Source of the DNA: Tubulinosema ratisbonensis
Taxonomy: Eukaryota; Microsporidia; Tubulinosematidae
Assembly (NCBI GenBank): GCA_004000155.1
Contig: RCSS01000559.1
Span: 1 to 16,383 of the forward strand
Length of the DNA stretch: 16,383 nt
Direction of reading: 5' to 3'
The position numbers and the translations under genes are program-made. The notes under the pieces were generated by a model, which did no database searches, was not told the DNA's origin, and saw only the letters and a program-made list of their open reading frames with translations. Below, piece after piece: positions 7,681 to 16,383 of this stretch; position 1 is the first letter of the stretch, and every line of letters begins with the position of its first letter.

Positions 7681-8502
7681 ATGGAATTATAAAATAAAAA
7701 TAAATATTAACAACTTTAAATTTAATTAAATTATAAACTTGGTTACAAATCCAACATTCTACCACAAATAAGTAAATATAGCTATTTGTTACTTCTTTAG
7801 TCATTTTATGTGCAAATCTTTTAAATTTTTAAGATGCAAAAGACATTTTTGATCAATATTCGTTGTTTAGAAATCTCATCATCAACATCGCTTGAATCAA
7901 CTATAGATAAAGTCTTTACACCAACAAAAGACCTGAAAAACGAGTCTCCTAACTATGCAATTTTAAAGGATCTATATACTCGTAATGTGATCTTAGATTA
8001 GAATTTCTAAAATTCTTTTAATGTAAGATAAACCAAATACAAAAGCGAATGCTTTAATTTAAAAAAACGGTCTACGGCACACGAAAATTGACAAGATAAA
8101 AGGATTTTTTGTTAATGAACACCAACAACAGATTTAAGACGTTTAACATGCATATGAGTACCATCTATAGATAATATGGTTCTCAGTATGTTTTCTTTCT
8201 CTCAAAATTTATTTGAAAAAAGAGAGAATTCGCTACTCCCAGGCAATTTTTTTCCTTTTTGTAAAAATTGAAATATTATTTTTGACATTCTTAATGTTAA
8301 ACCCAAATATAAGATTTAGAAATATCAAAAAATTCGCTTGTTTGCATAAAACTACATGAAAAACGAATATAATAAATAAATATTTTCAGTTGAATTCTAA
8401 AATATTTATTGTGCTTTTATTTTTTTATTCAATATTGTTAAATAGCTGACTAAATTTTGTTTCTGACAATCTAAAATTTTTATTGAATTGTATTTCTTCC
8501 AT
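7680..8502 (-). pseudogene. Decayed PIF/Harbinger (HARBI1-like) transposase
   Basis: No open frame survives, but reading the minus strand from an ATG at 8502 gives the family in order. FNKNFRLSETKFSQLF comes first, then SFMQTSEFFDISKSYIW at about 8360-8300 (the helix-turn-helix region). SSEFSLFSNKF and ILSIDGTHMHVKRL follow, with the first catalytic Asp at 8165-8163. Next come a GDSFF block (Asp at 7946-7944) and SKQRILIKNVFCILK (about 7880-7830). The tail, read in another frame, is VVECWICNQVYN. HARBI1 proteins have D in IDGTH, D in a GDS-type motif, and E in RI-x-hydrophobic-E-x-x-FG. Here that E position is Lys (7850-7848). At least seven in-frame stops and two or three frame changes are visible, and the length is about 270 codons against about 350. 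It belongs to a different family from the element at 35-1327. I found no terminal repeats. Confidence 0.8.
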
Positions 8503-9136
8503 ATTAAAAGTATTTATTATCCAGATTTTTTTACTCTTTTGTCATCTAAAAGCAAATAAATTAAAATTCGATAACCGCTCTTCGTAAAAATAGAAATAAT
8601 CATTTGCTCAAATCTATTTATTGTTAAGTATATTACAGTTTTAATACATGAAATCTTATTTTTAAAATAAAAGGATTTCAATGTGTTAAATCTAAATTTT
8701 AATTTATAAAAAACTAAACGTAGATCTTAAATTTTATTATTGTACTCATTACCGAAAGATTAAGAATAAATATCATGTTTTCTAAATTATTATTTTCTTA
8801 AATATCTTTCTGATAAAAATTTTCTTTCTTTCCCGCTCATAAAGGATAAAAACACAAAATTTTTATTTTAAACCATTATCTTAAAAATCATTTTTTGAAA
8901 CAACGGGTTAATATATATTGTAAAAAAACAAGATTTAATTATAATTCATAATTTTTTATTTTTATAGTCACTTCATTGCATTTTTATAGTCGCTTTTTTC
9001 ACATTGTAATATAAAAATAAAAAAATTACAATTTAATATTTTTTACTGCTTAGAAATGATAAATCCAGATAAAAATCTTTTGTTTTACCCTCTATATTAA
9101 ATATAAATATACAATTACAAGAAACATAAGATAAAA
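8503..9136. other. Intergenic A+T-rich stretch with one nested repeat
   Basis: No gene is visible on either strand. The region upstream of the transposase relic presumably contains its former 5' end, but I could not find a terminal inverted repeat. The nested repeat at 8949-9028 is the only structure. Confidence 0.5.
8949..9028. repeat. Inverted repeat enclosing a tandem pair
   Basis: The outer arms 8949-8966 (18 bp) and 9010-9028 (19 bp) are inverted copies, differing by one extra A in the right arm. Between and partly overlapping the left arm, ATTTTTATAGTCRCTT occurs twice, at 8958-8973 and 8980-8995, with a period of 22 bp. It may be the remnant of a small foldback or MITE-like insertion; the A+T richness of the arms weakens that reading. 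Confidence 0.55.
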
Positions 9137-9290
9137 AAGCTTCTACATAATTAGGTATCACGCAATAAACTGCGAGCCTTTCAGCCGCTAAGATCCCTTG
9201 CAACCCATTTACTACCTAAATCTACCTTACCTTGCAGGCTTTGGTTACAAACCTTTGAGCGGTATACAGAGAATTTTATTACCTGTACTT
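9137..9290. other. GC-richer patch, unidentified
   Basis: This segment has visibly more G and C than its surroundings and includes the short hairpin CGCA-ATAAAC-TGCG (9161-9174). On the minus strand one frame is open for about 40 codons (includes VYRSKVCNQSLQGKVDLGSK). An overlapping frame continues with GILAAERLAVYCVIPNYVEAF, as if a coding sequence were interrupted by one frame change. The minus strand ends in a T6 run at 9138-9133. I recognise neither a protein family nor an RNA. It could be a degenerate coding fragment or a diverged RNA gene. Confidence 0.3.
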
Positions 9291-9599
9291 TTAAAGGCAA
9301 TTTATGTAAATAAATATTTATGATTAAAATTTCCTTTTTTTAGGTATGATTATTCAATTCGAGGTTTAAATAATAAAATAAGGGTCACATATTTACTGAC
9401 TTTTCTTCAATTATAAATTAATTAAAAGTAGAAATTTATATCAAAAATATGAAAAAAAAACATCTTTTTGAATTTTAAAACAAAAAAAAATATATATAAT
9501 ATAAAAACTTAATTATTATCTGAATAAATATATTCATTAATATCTATGTATATTTTTTGTTTATCGTAGATGAGACATTCATAATGCGAACTGTGACTA

Positions 9600-9960
9600 A
9601 AGTCTCTTTGTTATTATATAAGTTACCAATTCAAAAAAACAAAAGGTGAAATATATTCTATACATTCGTATATATCTTTTAGGTACTGCAATTTCAACAA
9701 AGATTACGAATTGTCATTTGCATTCTATTGGCTGCCGAGATCTATCTTATCTCGCATAATTTGTTACACGGTGCATTAATTTCGTGCTGCCTGGATGAGA
9801 AGAAGATGATTTACTTAACTACAACCGCCTCGAGATTTTTTACTATTGCTAGAAAATTCTCTTTAGATCTTTTTGATATCATCTGCACAGCTCTATCGTG
9901 CAGTGATATAACTCTATTACCAAGAGCCTGTCGGTATCAGCACTTAAACATTAGGTAAAT
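9600..9960. other. Patch of balanced composition with overlapping open frames, unidentified
   Basis: The stretch contains unusually long stop-free reads for this DNA in several frames. On the plus strand, about 52 codons end near 9780 (includes FAFYWLPRSILSRIICYTV), and about 90 codons in another frame end at 9958 (includes LLHGALISCCLDEKK). Neither has an in-frame ATG at its head; the first candidate start of the second is a TTG. On the minus strand a frame with four or five stops includes RSKENFLAIVKNLEAVVVK. No motif decides the strand. The raised G+C explains part of the openness, so I call no gene here. Confidence 0.3.
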
Positions 9961-10455
9961 GTTCAATTATAGGTTCAAGCATTCTGTTTTTTTCTGATAG
10001 TGGTATAAATACAGCTCTGACAAAATTAATTTCAATATTTTATTAAACAATAATTAGAAATTGACAGCTTAATATCAATCAACATAAGTTTAAAACGAAT
10101 ATAAGTCTAAATTACTCTGAAAATAACTAAAAATTATATTTATTTTGATAACTAATTCCATATTTTATAATCTTCTTTACGTAAATAAAATATTATATCT
10201 CTTATAAACGTGAAAATAATTTGAACTGTATTTATTTTTTATAGAAACGAGACATTTATTTTTGCATCGTTTTTTTTGAATACTTCATTACACACATGTT
10301 GGCTAACATTTTTTTAAAAAATATTACTGTTGAAAAGCTTCTATAATGACAAGTCATATAACTGTATGTTTATATTAACAGTTAAATTCAATATTTCTAT
10401 AACTTCAACTTAAACACAATTAAAAGATTCAAAAAAAATTTTTTAATTTTGATTC
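9961..10455. other. Intergenic A+T-rich stretch upstream of the orphan gene
   Basis: Nothing recognisable is seen on either strand. It presumably contains the promoter of the gene at 10484. Confidence 0.5.
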
Positions 10456-10465
10456 TTATCGATAA
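10456..10465. promoter_or_regulatory. Perfect 10-bp palindrome TTATCGATAA upstream of the orphan gene
   Basis: The palindrome sits 18 bp upstream of the ATG at 10484 and is followed by ATAAAATAAAA. It holds two overlapping GATA cores (CGATAA on each strand), so a GATA-type factor site is conceivable. That is inference from the motif and position only. Confidence 0.3.
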
Positions 10466-10483
10466 AATAAAAAGCTGAGAAAA

Positions 10484-11716
10484 ATGATATCCATAAAAAT
10501 GTCAATTTCACTTTTACTCGGTAGTTTTTATTGCGCTTACACTATTCTTAATAGATCACTATTGAATAACACGTACCAACATGATTACGATAAGTTCCTT
10601 GGTGGATCTTTAAGAGAAGACATAGTTTTTTGGCTTGACTCTCAAAAGAAAACAACAACCAAAGAAACAACTTTAAGTCGAATCAAAAAATCAAACACGA
10701 TCTTTGAGAAAAAAAGCGTTGTCAAAGAACTTAATAAACAAGTCAAAAATTTTTTATGTTCATACATAAAAGATGTAAGCTTTCACGAATTCGCCTCAAA
10801 TATTATCCGAAATGTTCAAAATAATAATTATTTAATAAGAAAAGTAGTGATAAAATATGCAATAGAATATTTCTATAATGAAGCGATACGGTTAAACATT
10901 CTCTACAACAAATATTATGCAACTGCTGTTTCATTTCAAGATTTAATTAATGCAATCCTTAAAAAAGATATAAGATCAAATATTTTTAATTTTTTGATTT
11001 TTTATTTGGAAGAGCTTTTGCTTGATAATGAAAGTATTAAATCTAAATATATTGAATCAGTTAATAGTAGTTTTTGCAATAATGCAGTTGAAATCAATCA
11101 TTCATCATTTATTAGACATTCGACACATTTTTTTATAAAAAATCAAGAGTTTTTTGTATTCAATCAAACTACTTATTATTCTAAATTCTCATCAAGTATA
11201 CAATTAGAGGTAAACAAAAACAAGAACTTATATATCTTTGTTTTTCTTGTAGAGAAATTATTATTAAGTAAAGGATATAAGAAAATTATATTCCTAACAC
11301 CTGAAATTAGGTTATTAAGAACCTTGTTGGATAACACGAAAATAGATGCTGCAATTGTTAAAAAAATGCATTTATTGCTCAGTTTTGCCATTCCAAAATG
11401 CGATATAATTATGTTTTTACTTTTTGGAAGCAAAAACGTATTTCAAACAGAAAAATATTTGCCCGTTTACCAAATTAAAATCCTTCATAAACTAAAACTT
11501 TTCATCAGATGTTATAATCTTTTGTTTTTTAAAAGCTTAAACAATGTTTTTATAGATTTAAGATTAAATGAATATCTCAAAATAATGACGTTCATATCAT
11601 ATTTAAATGTGCATTCTGCACCGATTTCAACTTATTTTAATTTTACTGAAAAGATGATTGAAAATGATTACTTAAATTTTAGTTCATACAAAGATGAATT
11701 CGGAACAAGAACATAA
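10484..11716 (+). CDS. Hypothetical 410-residue protein, possibly secreted or membrane-anchored
   Basis: This is a clean single-exon frame. I do not recognise the family. The N-terminus (MISIKMSISLLLGSFYCAYTIL) has a short basic start and a hydrophobic core, consistent with a signal peptide or anchor. Met6 (MSISLLLG) would be an equally good start. The rest is polar, rich in Asn, Lys, Ile and Phe, with short hydrophobic helices at about residues 165-185, 250-262, 300-320 and 345-360. None is long enough to be a sure membrane span. Only a handful of cysteines occur (for example in FYCAY, FLCSY and SFCNN) and no catalytic motif is visible. No CCC or GGG triplet precedes the ATG. Its length in so A+T-rich a background, with ordinary third positions, makes it very likely real. 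Microsporidia carry many such lineage-specific secreted proteins, but a host-facing role is only a guess. Confidence 0.8.
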   Translation: MISIKMSISLLLGSFYCAYTILNRSLLNNTYQHDYDKFLGGSLREDIVFWLDSQKKTTTKETTLSRIKKSNTIFEKKSVVKELNKQVKNFLCSYIKDVSFHEFASNIIRNVQNNNYLIRKVVIKYAIEYFYNEAIRLNILYNKYYATAVSFQDLINAILKKDIRSNIFNFLIFYLEELLLDNESIKSKYIESVNSSFCNNAVEINHSSFIRHSTHFFIKNQEFFVFNQTTYYSKFSSSIQLEVNKNKNLYIFVFLVEKLLLSKGYKKIIFLTPEIRLLRTLLDNTKIDAAIVKKMHLLLSFAIPKCDIIMFLLFGSKNVFQTEKYLPVYQIKILHKLKLFIRCYNLLFFKSLNNVFIDLRLNEYLKIMTFISYLNVHSAPISTYFNFTEKMIENDYLNFSSYKDEFGTRT

Positions 11717-11742
11717 ATCATACAAATATATAACTCTAATTT

Positions 11743-11748
11743 AATAAA
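11743..11748 (+). terminator. Candidate poly(A) signal of the orphan gene
   Basis: AATAAA lies 26 bp after the stop codon at 11714-11716. The distance is plausible for a short microsporidian 3' UTR, but the hexamer is common in such sequence. Confidence 0.3.
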
Positions 11749-12636
11749 TTATTTTTTAAGCTATGAATTTACAAATTTTATACAAATACATTTTTCCACT
11801 TAAGTTAGAATTTTATTTTGTTTTAGTTTAATGAGCTAACAAATAGTTCGAAAAGAATATTTAGTGGAGCTATATTTATATTATAGCACTAAAAATCTGT
11901 ATGTTTTGATCTTTGGTTTTGAACATTTAAATAATTTAATTAATTTTTCAATCTTTTACTAATAGATTATAAAATTTAGATTCCTTAAATGAGATTAAAA
12001 AAATTGCTAATAAATCTTTCTATAATTAAAAGTAGATTCTTTTTTATAATCATGAAATCAAAAAAATAAATAAATATATATTTGACTTTTGTAAACAATC
12101 TAACTATTGAATCATATATAGCTAAAAAGATATGCCTCTATCTTTCTTTTTGTAATTTTAAAAGACTAAGTTTGAATTAAATTTTCTTTTTTTTTGGATT
12201 AATCTAACTAAGATTAAAACCTCAAAGAAAAATATTTTTGATTTTTTATCATTTAATATCCTAAAGATGTATAAAAAACATCAATCATCGCACAACATCA
12301 AATGACGATTTTATAAAAAATTATATAAGAAATATATATTTAATATAGAAATGCTTTGAAATTCGTCTTGGTAATAAAAAGGTTGTTTGTTAAGACTTTA
12401 TTTAAAATATTTTGATATAAAAGAATTTGACTCATTTTTCGTCAAAATGTTCTTAACAAAAATTTATATTCTAGTAAATTCAAATTTTTAAATAAAAAAT
12501 CTATGAAAAATGTATGTGTAAAAAATGCTTTAAAGACAAAAAAATATCACCTAATTCTTATAAAGAATCATTAAAATTTAAAGTTTTTTTTTGTATTTTT
12601 TACTGTCTTATTCCTTAATCACATCCTTTTAGCAGG

Positions 12637-12652
12637 TGTTTTTTAAAAAACA
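12637..12652. repeat. Perfect 16-bp A/T palindrome
   Basis: TGTTTTTTAAAAAACA is perfectly self-complementary. Given the base composition it is only mildly notable. Confidence 0.5.
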
Positions 12653-12944
12653 ATTTCGTATAAAAAAAGCAAACTTTTATAATTTTTTTGTTTACGTAAG
12701 TTTAAATTGTCTCGTTTATTTAGAATAGATGAAATTCTTAATTTATTTAGATACAATATAAACTTTATTTTCCCTTTTTGACGATGAGACATTACATTTA
12801 GATATTAAATCCCTATGTCAATATAATTAAATGTATATTATTTAAATATAAAATTCATCCGAGTCTCTATAATAAACAAAAGACAAGTAATATTGTTAAA
12901 TATCTTAGATAAACACACTTATTCTATTACAAGTTTTTGATATC

Positions 12945-12966
12945 CAGCAGAAAATCTTTTCTGCTG
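12945..12966. repeat. Perfect 10-bp hairpin with 2-base centre
   Basis: CAGCAGAAAA is followed by TC and then its exact inverse complement. The outer six pairs (CAGCAG/CTGCTG) contain four G-C pairs, so chance is a poor explanation in this background. It could be a cruciform, a protein-binding dyad, or the tip of a foldback element. No gene lies within 1.2 kb. Confidence 0.7.
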
Positions 12967-14749
12967 CATTTTGTTACATGTCGGCCAATAAGTTTTTGAA
13001 ACTATAAAGAATAAAAGAATCGATAATACAAGAAGATATTATGCTAAAGGTATAATTAGACAATTTAGATAAATCCTAGCTCTCTGTAAATAATTTAAAT
13101 AAAAACAGATAATTTTATAAAAAAAGCCCATCGTTCATATTCTTTTTACAACATATTTTACAGCAGGCATGAAAATATTAAGGACTAATAAACATATTAT
13201 TAGATATTATCATAAAATATTACAATTATTAATCGATTTTTATATAAAACCACTAAATATTTATACCCTTAGAGCATGATTAAATAAAATATCAAAAGTT
13301 AAGAAAGGTATTGTATTTAAAAGAAAAGAGTTCTTGTAAAAAGAACGCACTTTGATAAGTTTTTCGCATCATAAAAAGAAGTTTTAAAGTTTATGCTTTC
13401 GAAACTAGCATACTATTTTAAAAGAATACTGAAGGATTTAATTTCTTATATTGTTCTCAAACCTTTTTAAAATTCATAGCTGTTATTCTACGTAGTAAAG
13501 ATCAAGATTTTCTAAAAATAGAATTTTTTAAATGCATGCCAAGTTTATATTTATTGCATAAGTATTTTACTTGTTTTTTTAGTAATTAAAATCTTTAAGA
13601 GAATTTAACTATATTTCTATAAATTTTTTACTATAAATATATGATTTATTTTTTCTTCTATGGTACATATTTAATTATCAAAATATTTCTAGCATTTACT
13701 TTTAAATACTAAAGCTCTTCTCATGTAAACAAAAGTAAATGTTTTATTGCCCTTGAAAGTTCAAGATTTACCTAACTTTAGATATTTAAAAGAACAAGTT
13801 TGAACTTTTTATCTCTAATAACTTTCTTACCCGACATAATTAGGGAGTTTAAATTAGTATCATTAGAGTGATTGTCAAAAATTCTACGAAATTTATTTTT
13901 TATTATATTGTTATTCCTTATATAACAAAAATACATTTTCGATAATAATAAAATAATATTTTTCTTAACTTGTTTTTAATTTATTTCAATACTAACTCTT
14001 ACTATTGTAAATAAATGATATTTCTTTTTTTACCTAAACTTTAAAAATTTATGAAATAATAAAATCGTATGAAAAATGCACTATTCAAAATATAGAAAGT
14101 TATGCAAAAATATTTCTATAGAGCCAAAGTGTTAATCAAAAAGAAATCATAACAATTTTGAGAAATACTTTTTAAGCCACTAAGAATTCTTTTATTGTAT
14201 TTTTAAAAAAGATAATCTTTAGCTAAAAATGTATTTTCAGCTTAATAGTATCATAAACATTTTGCTATGTATCGTAAAGAATTCTAATTAATGTTTAAAA
14301 AATTAGTAAATTATAAAAAGTAAATAAAATTATTAACAAAGTTAAAAAGTATTCCTTAGTGTTCTATCCGAACAGCTTATCTTAAATAAACTTGACAAAT
14401 GAAGATTTTAAACAGGTTTTATTTATAAGATTGCTTTAAGCCACTATTAATCTTACTATTTATAGTTTCTTAATGTTCTCTGAAATTTATATAATCATAC
14501 AAATATCTTCCTTGTTTCTAATTTTAATCAAACAAATATGTGAAAAAAAACATGACANCAAATCAAAAAATGAAATTATATTTTTATATTTAAATGTAAA
14601 ATTAAATTCTATTTTTTAATTCCAACTGTAAATTTAATATTAAATTGTATTCTTTAATTTAAATGTGTTTTATTTCTAGATATAAAATAAATATAAAAAT
14701 AAAAATGTATTTTTTAAGTCAATATAAATTTATTTATTTTATTTTAAGG

Positions 14750-16204
14750 ATGTCACTCATAGACAAAAGACTTAAAAAAGAAATAATCTCAGAAAAAGCA
14801 CAAGAATCTTACACTTTTAATAAAAAAATAATAGAAGAACTTAAACCAACCATCCATTTAATAAAAAAAGAACACTTAAACACTAAAGAAACATGTGAAG
14901 AATACAATAAAAAACTCTCTCTTCTCTCTCAAGAACTTATTTTTATAGAAGAAAAGAACAAAGAATTACAAAATGAAATATCATTTCTTACCAATTTATT
15001 TGATCATTTAAGAAAGATTGTTGTGAACTTAGAAATACAAAATGAATCATTTGAAGTGTTTCAAAATGAAAATTTAGAAGATTTGGATATCATTGCAAGA
15101 ATAGAAAGTGGTTTAGAATCGGTTCATGATTTTGATTCTGTTTATAAAATTAGGGTTATAGAAGAAAGGAAGGAAGAGATTGACAGAACTTTAAAAGGAT
15201 TTTTTAAAAGATTCTATTTATTTTATAGAGAAAAAATTGGTAAAATAGAGTCTACCAGCAAAGGTGAACTAAAAATACACACCTTTTTTTATAACCAAAC
15301 TAAGATTTATGAGAAAATAATACAATTTGCATCTATCAATTTATCGGAAATGTTTATACAAATAATCACAGCTTACAAAGAAATTAACACAAAAATTTAC
15401 AAGAAAGAATTTGAAAACCATTTAAAATTAATTTACAAAGTTTTCGCGGAAAAAAGAAGTTCGAAGGCAGAAGAAATTTTTCAGATATTTTTTGAAAGTT
15501 TCTTTTTGGTGATTAAAGCAGAGGTACATTTTTGTTCTAACCATCTTTTATTTGACAAAGTTGATGTTGTTGAGTTTGTAAGTGACATTTTTTATGACGT
15601 GGTTGATTTTCTTCTACATTCTTTAAACGCACTTTTTGAGAAAATGCCTTTGGATTTGATAAACGTATTACATTTAAAAAATTATAAAAAGGAAGGAAAG
15701 GAAGGATTTATTTGGAAAGAGGTATGCGACAAATTAACACAACAAAGAAAAGTTTACGAGGACAGGTTTATTTTGGAAGAAAGTGACAATTTCTTTAGCA
15801 GAAACCGAGATAGAAATTTAGAATTAACACTTTCAAATTTAAAAAAGAAGATGACCAACAATCTTAGAACCAAATTAATACAAATTGAGTTAAAAGACAT
15901 TTTAAGAGAAGAGAATGACATTTTTGACAGATTAAAAGTATTAAAATTATTGTACAAATTTAATGATGAAATAAAAGATGATCAAATAAGTTTAAAGATC
16001 CAAGAAAAGCTAAGAGGTTTAGAAAAAGAAATAATTGTTTATGTTTATGAGGATGATGATAAAAAAAGGAGGAGAGTGGAGAGGTTGATAAGGAATAGTA
16101 AGGACGAAACTAGGATTAGAGAGTTTGTTTTATTGGTTGTTAAAGAGAATTGTGATGATTTATTTGGGAAAGAGATTGATGAGATTGTTAAAAATGTAAA
16201 ATAA
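14750..16204 (+). CDS. SEC3: Sec3/EXOC1-like exocyst subunit (probable)
   Basis: The protein has 484 residues from the ATG at 14750. It begins with an acidic-basic coiled coil (about 1-90). A helical core includes VIEERKEEIDRTLKGFFKRF, then a YEKIIQF...AYKEINTKIYKKEFENHL stretch. Next comes EEIFQIFFESFFLVIKAEVHFC, then a helical C-terminal part. This order (coiled coil; ERK...F-x-R segment; Y...L-x-x-Y-x-x-x-E; F-x-x-x-F...E-x-x-F) matches the C-terminal domain of Sec3/EXOC1. That exocyst subunit tethers secretory vesicles to the plasma membrane with Sec5, Sec6, Sec8, Sec10, Sec15, Exo70 and Exo84. The N-terminal PH-like lipid-binding domain of yeast Sec3 is absent, so it is a reduced form. 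An in-frame ATG at 14663 would add 29 residues of A+T-driven Lys/Ile/Tyr/Phe sequence, unlike the rest, so I prefer 14750. Another helical-rod tethering subunit is the main alternative. Confidence 0.65.
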   Translation: MSLIDKRLKKEIISEKAQESYTFNKKIIEELKPTIHLIKKEHLNTKETCEEYNKKLSLLSQELIFIEEKNKELQNEISFLTNLFDHLRKIVVNLEIQNESFEVFQNENLEDLDIIARIESGLESVHDFDSVYKIRVIEERKEEIDRTLKGFFKRFYLFYREKIGKIESTSKGELKIHTFFYNQTKIYEKIIQFASINLSEMFIQIITAYKEINTKIYKKEFENHLKLIYKVFAEKRSSKAEEIFQIFFESFFLVIKAEVHFCSNHLLFDKVDVVEFVSDIFYDVVDFLLHSLNALFEKMPLDLINVLHLKNYKKEGKEGFIWKEVCDKLTQQRKVYEDRFILEESDNFFSRNRDRNLELTLSNLKKKMTNNLRTKLIQIELKDILREENDIFDRLKVLKLLYKFNDEIKDDQISLKIQEKLRGLEKEIIVYVYEDDDKKRRRVERLIRNSKDETRIREFVLLVVKENCDDLFGKEIDEIVKNVK

Positions 16205-16205
16205 A
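16200..16205 (+). terminator. Candidate poly(A) signal containing the SEC3 stop codon
   Basis: The gene ends GTAAAATAAAAG; AATAAA at 16200-16205 contains the stop TAA (16202-16204). The arrangement is like that at the end of SMC1. Confidence 0.4.
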
Positions 16206-16277
16206 AGAATATTTCTTTAAAATTGAATATCTTTTTTTGAATTATTATGAAGGTTTTTGTTTAAAAATAATATTTTT

Positions 16278-16303
16278 AATTCTTTTTTAGAATTCTTTTT
16301 TAA
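16278..16303. repeat. Two tandem 13-bp copies downstream of SEC3
   Basis: AATTCTTTTTTAG is followed directly by a second copy ending in A instead of G. It lies 74 bp after the stop codon. It has no evident function. Confidence 0.5.
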
Positions 16304-16329
16304 TTTTTAAAGTCGCAGTGCAATCTCTA

Positions 16330-16366
16330 ATAAGGCTATGATTGTTTTTAAAAAAACTGGCCTTAT
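16330..16366. repeat. 7-bp inverted repeat at the window end
   Basis: ATAAGGC (16330-16336) and GCCTTAT (16360-16366) can pair around a 23-base loop. From about 16310 the composition becomes less A+T-rich, which may announce another feature beyond the window. Nothing more can be said from here. Confidence 0.4.
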
Positions 16367-16383
16367 GTAGAGGATGGTCTAAT

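Larger units (their letters stand above)
11749..14749. other. Three-kilobase intergenic region, no gene seen
   Basis: No open frame with coding character occurs on either strand over about 3 kb. No transposase motif, tRNA or rRNA-like block was found by eye. The recognisable structures are the palindromes at 12637-12652 and 12945-12966. A smaller GTTCTT/AAGAAC hairpin lies near 13330-13346. Unlike the first 9 kb, there is no clear transposon relic, although highly decayed ones would be invisible here. Confidence 0.5.

Noticed and set aside
7731..7750. Sequence resembling the terminal repeat of the first transposon (AAACTTGGTTACAAAT)
   Set aside because: It lies inside the C-terminal coding part of the HARBI1-like relic, matches only about 15 of 18 positions, and has no inverted partner.
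9170..9195. Resemblance to the 5' end of U2 snRNA (GCCTTT...GCTAAGATC)
   Set aside because: The branch-point recognition sequence GTAGTA that must follow is absent, so the match is probably fortuitous.
9728..9958. Plus-strand 76-codon frame as a gene
   Set aside because: It begins with TTG, has no in-frame ATG at its head and no recognisable motif. Other frames over the same bases are also partly open because of locally higher G+C.
11176..11433. 85-codon minus-strand frame within the orphan gene
   Set aside because: It overlaps fully with a much longer and better-composed plus-strand gene.
14663..14749. N-terminal extension of the Sec3-like protein
   Set aside because: The extra 29 residues are only Lys, Ile, Tyr and Phe from A/T-rich DNA. 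Protein-like composition starts at the ATG at 14750.
1..16383. tRNA genes, rRNA operon, CRISPR array
   Set aside because: I saw no A/B-box pair with cloverleaf potential, no rRNA blocks and no regularly spaced repeats.

Overview
The window looks like nuclear DNA of a microsporidian or a similarly reduced, very A+T-rich eukaryote (roughly four fifths A+T by eye). The reasons are intronless genes, compact versions of conserved eukaryotic proteins (an SMC1-type cohesin ATPase of about 1,100 residues and a probable Sec3 exocyst subunit of 484), a CCC triplet abutting the SMC1 start codon (a known microsporidian start-site signal), and poly(A)-signal hexamers that contain the stop codon. There are no bacterial ribosome-binding sites, operons or CRISPR. 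Genes are sparse: about 6 kb of 16 kb is intact coding sequence. This fits one of the larger, transposon-bearing microsporidian genomes; no genus can be assigned.

Layout. 35-1327 is a DNA transposon of about 1.3 kb bounded by a 29-bp terminal inverted repeat, with a broken DDE-type transposase on the minus strand. Most of its body is peppered with single Ns, as expected if several diverged copies were collapsed in assembly. 1328-3393 has no intact gene; its last kilobase is T-rich on the plus strand and may be a decayed minus-strand gene. 3398-6672 (minus) is SMC1, complete from Walker A to signature and Walker B, but broken by a one-base frame change in an A-rich tract near 5660. 6676-7680 has no gene but holds two mutually exclusive hairpins. 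7680-8502 (minus) is a second, older transposase relic, Harbinger/HARBI1-like, full of stops and with the third catalytic acid replaced by lysine. 8503-10483 has no intact gene but contains a nested repeat and two patches of more balanced composition (9137-9290 and about 9600-9960) that I could not identify. 10484-11716 (plus) encodes a 410-residue orphan protein with a signal-peptide-like N-terminus. 11717-14749 has no gene apart from palindromes. 14750-16204 (plus) is the Sec3-like gene.

The genes do not form a pathway: SMC1 acts in chromosome cohesion and Sec3 in tethering secretory vesicles. The common thread is a few housekeeping genes among decaying class II transposons. I found no convincing new multi-gene system. 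The most useful leads are the hidden HARBI1-like relic, the collapsed transposon family, the unidentified 9.1-10.0 kb patches and the SMC1 frame break.
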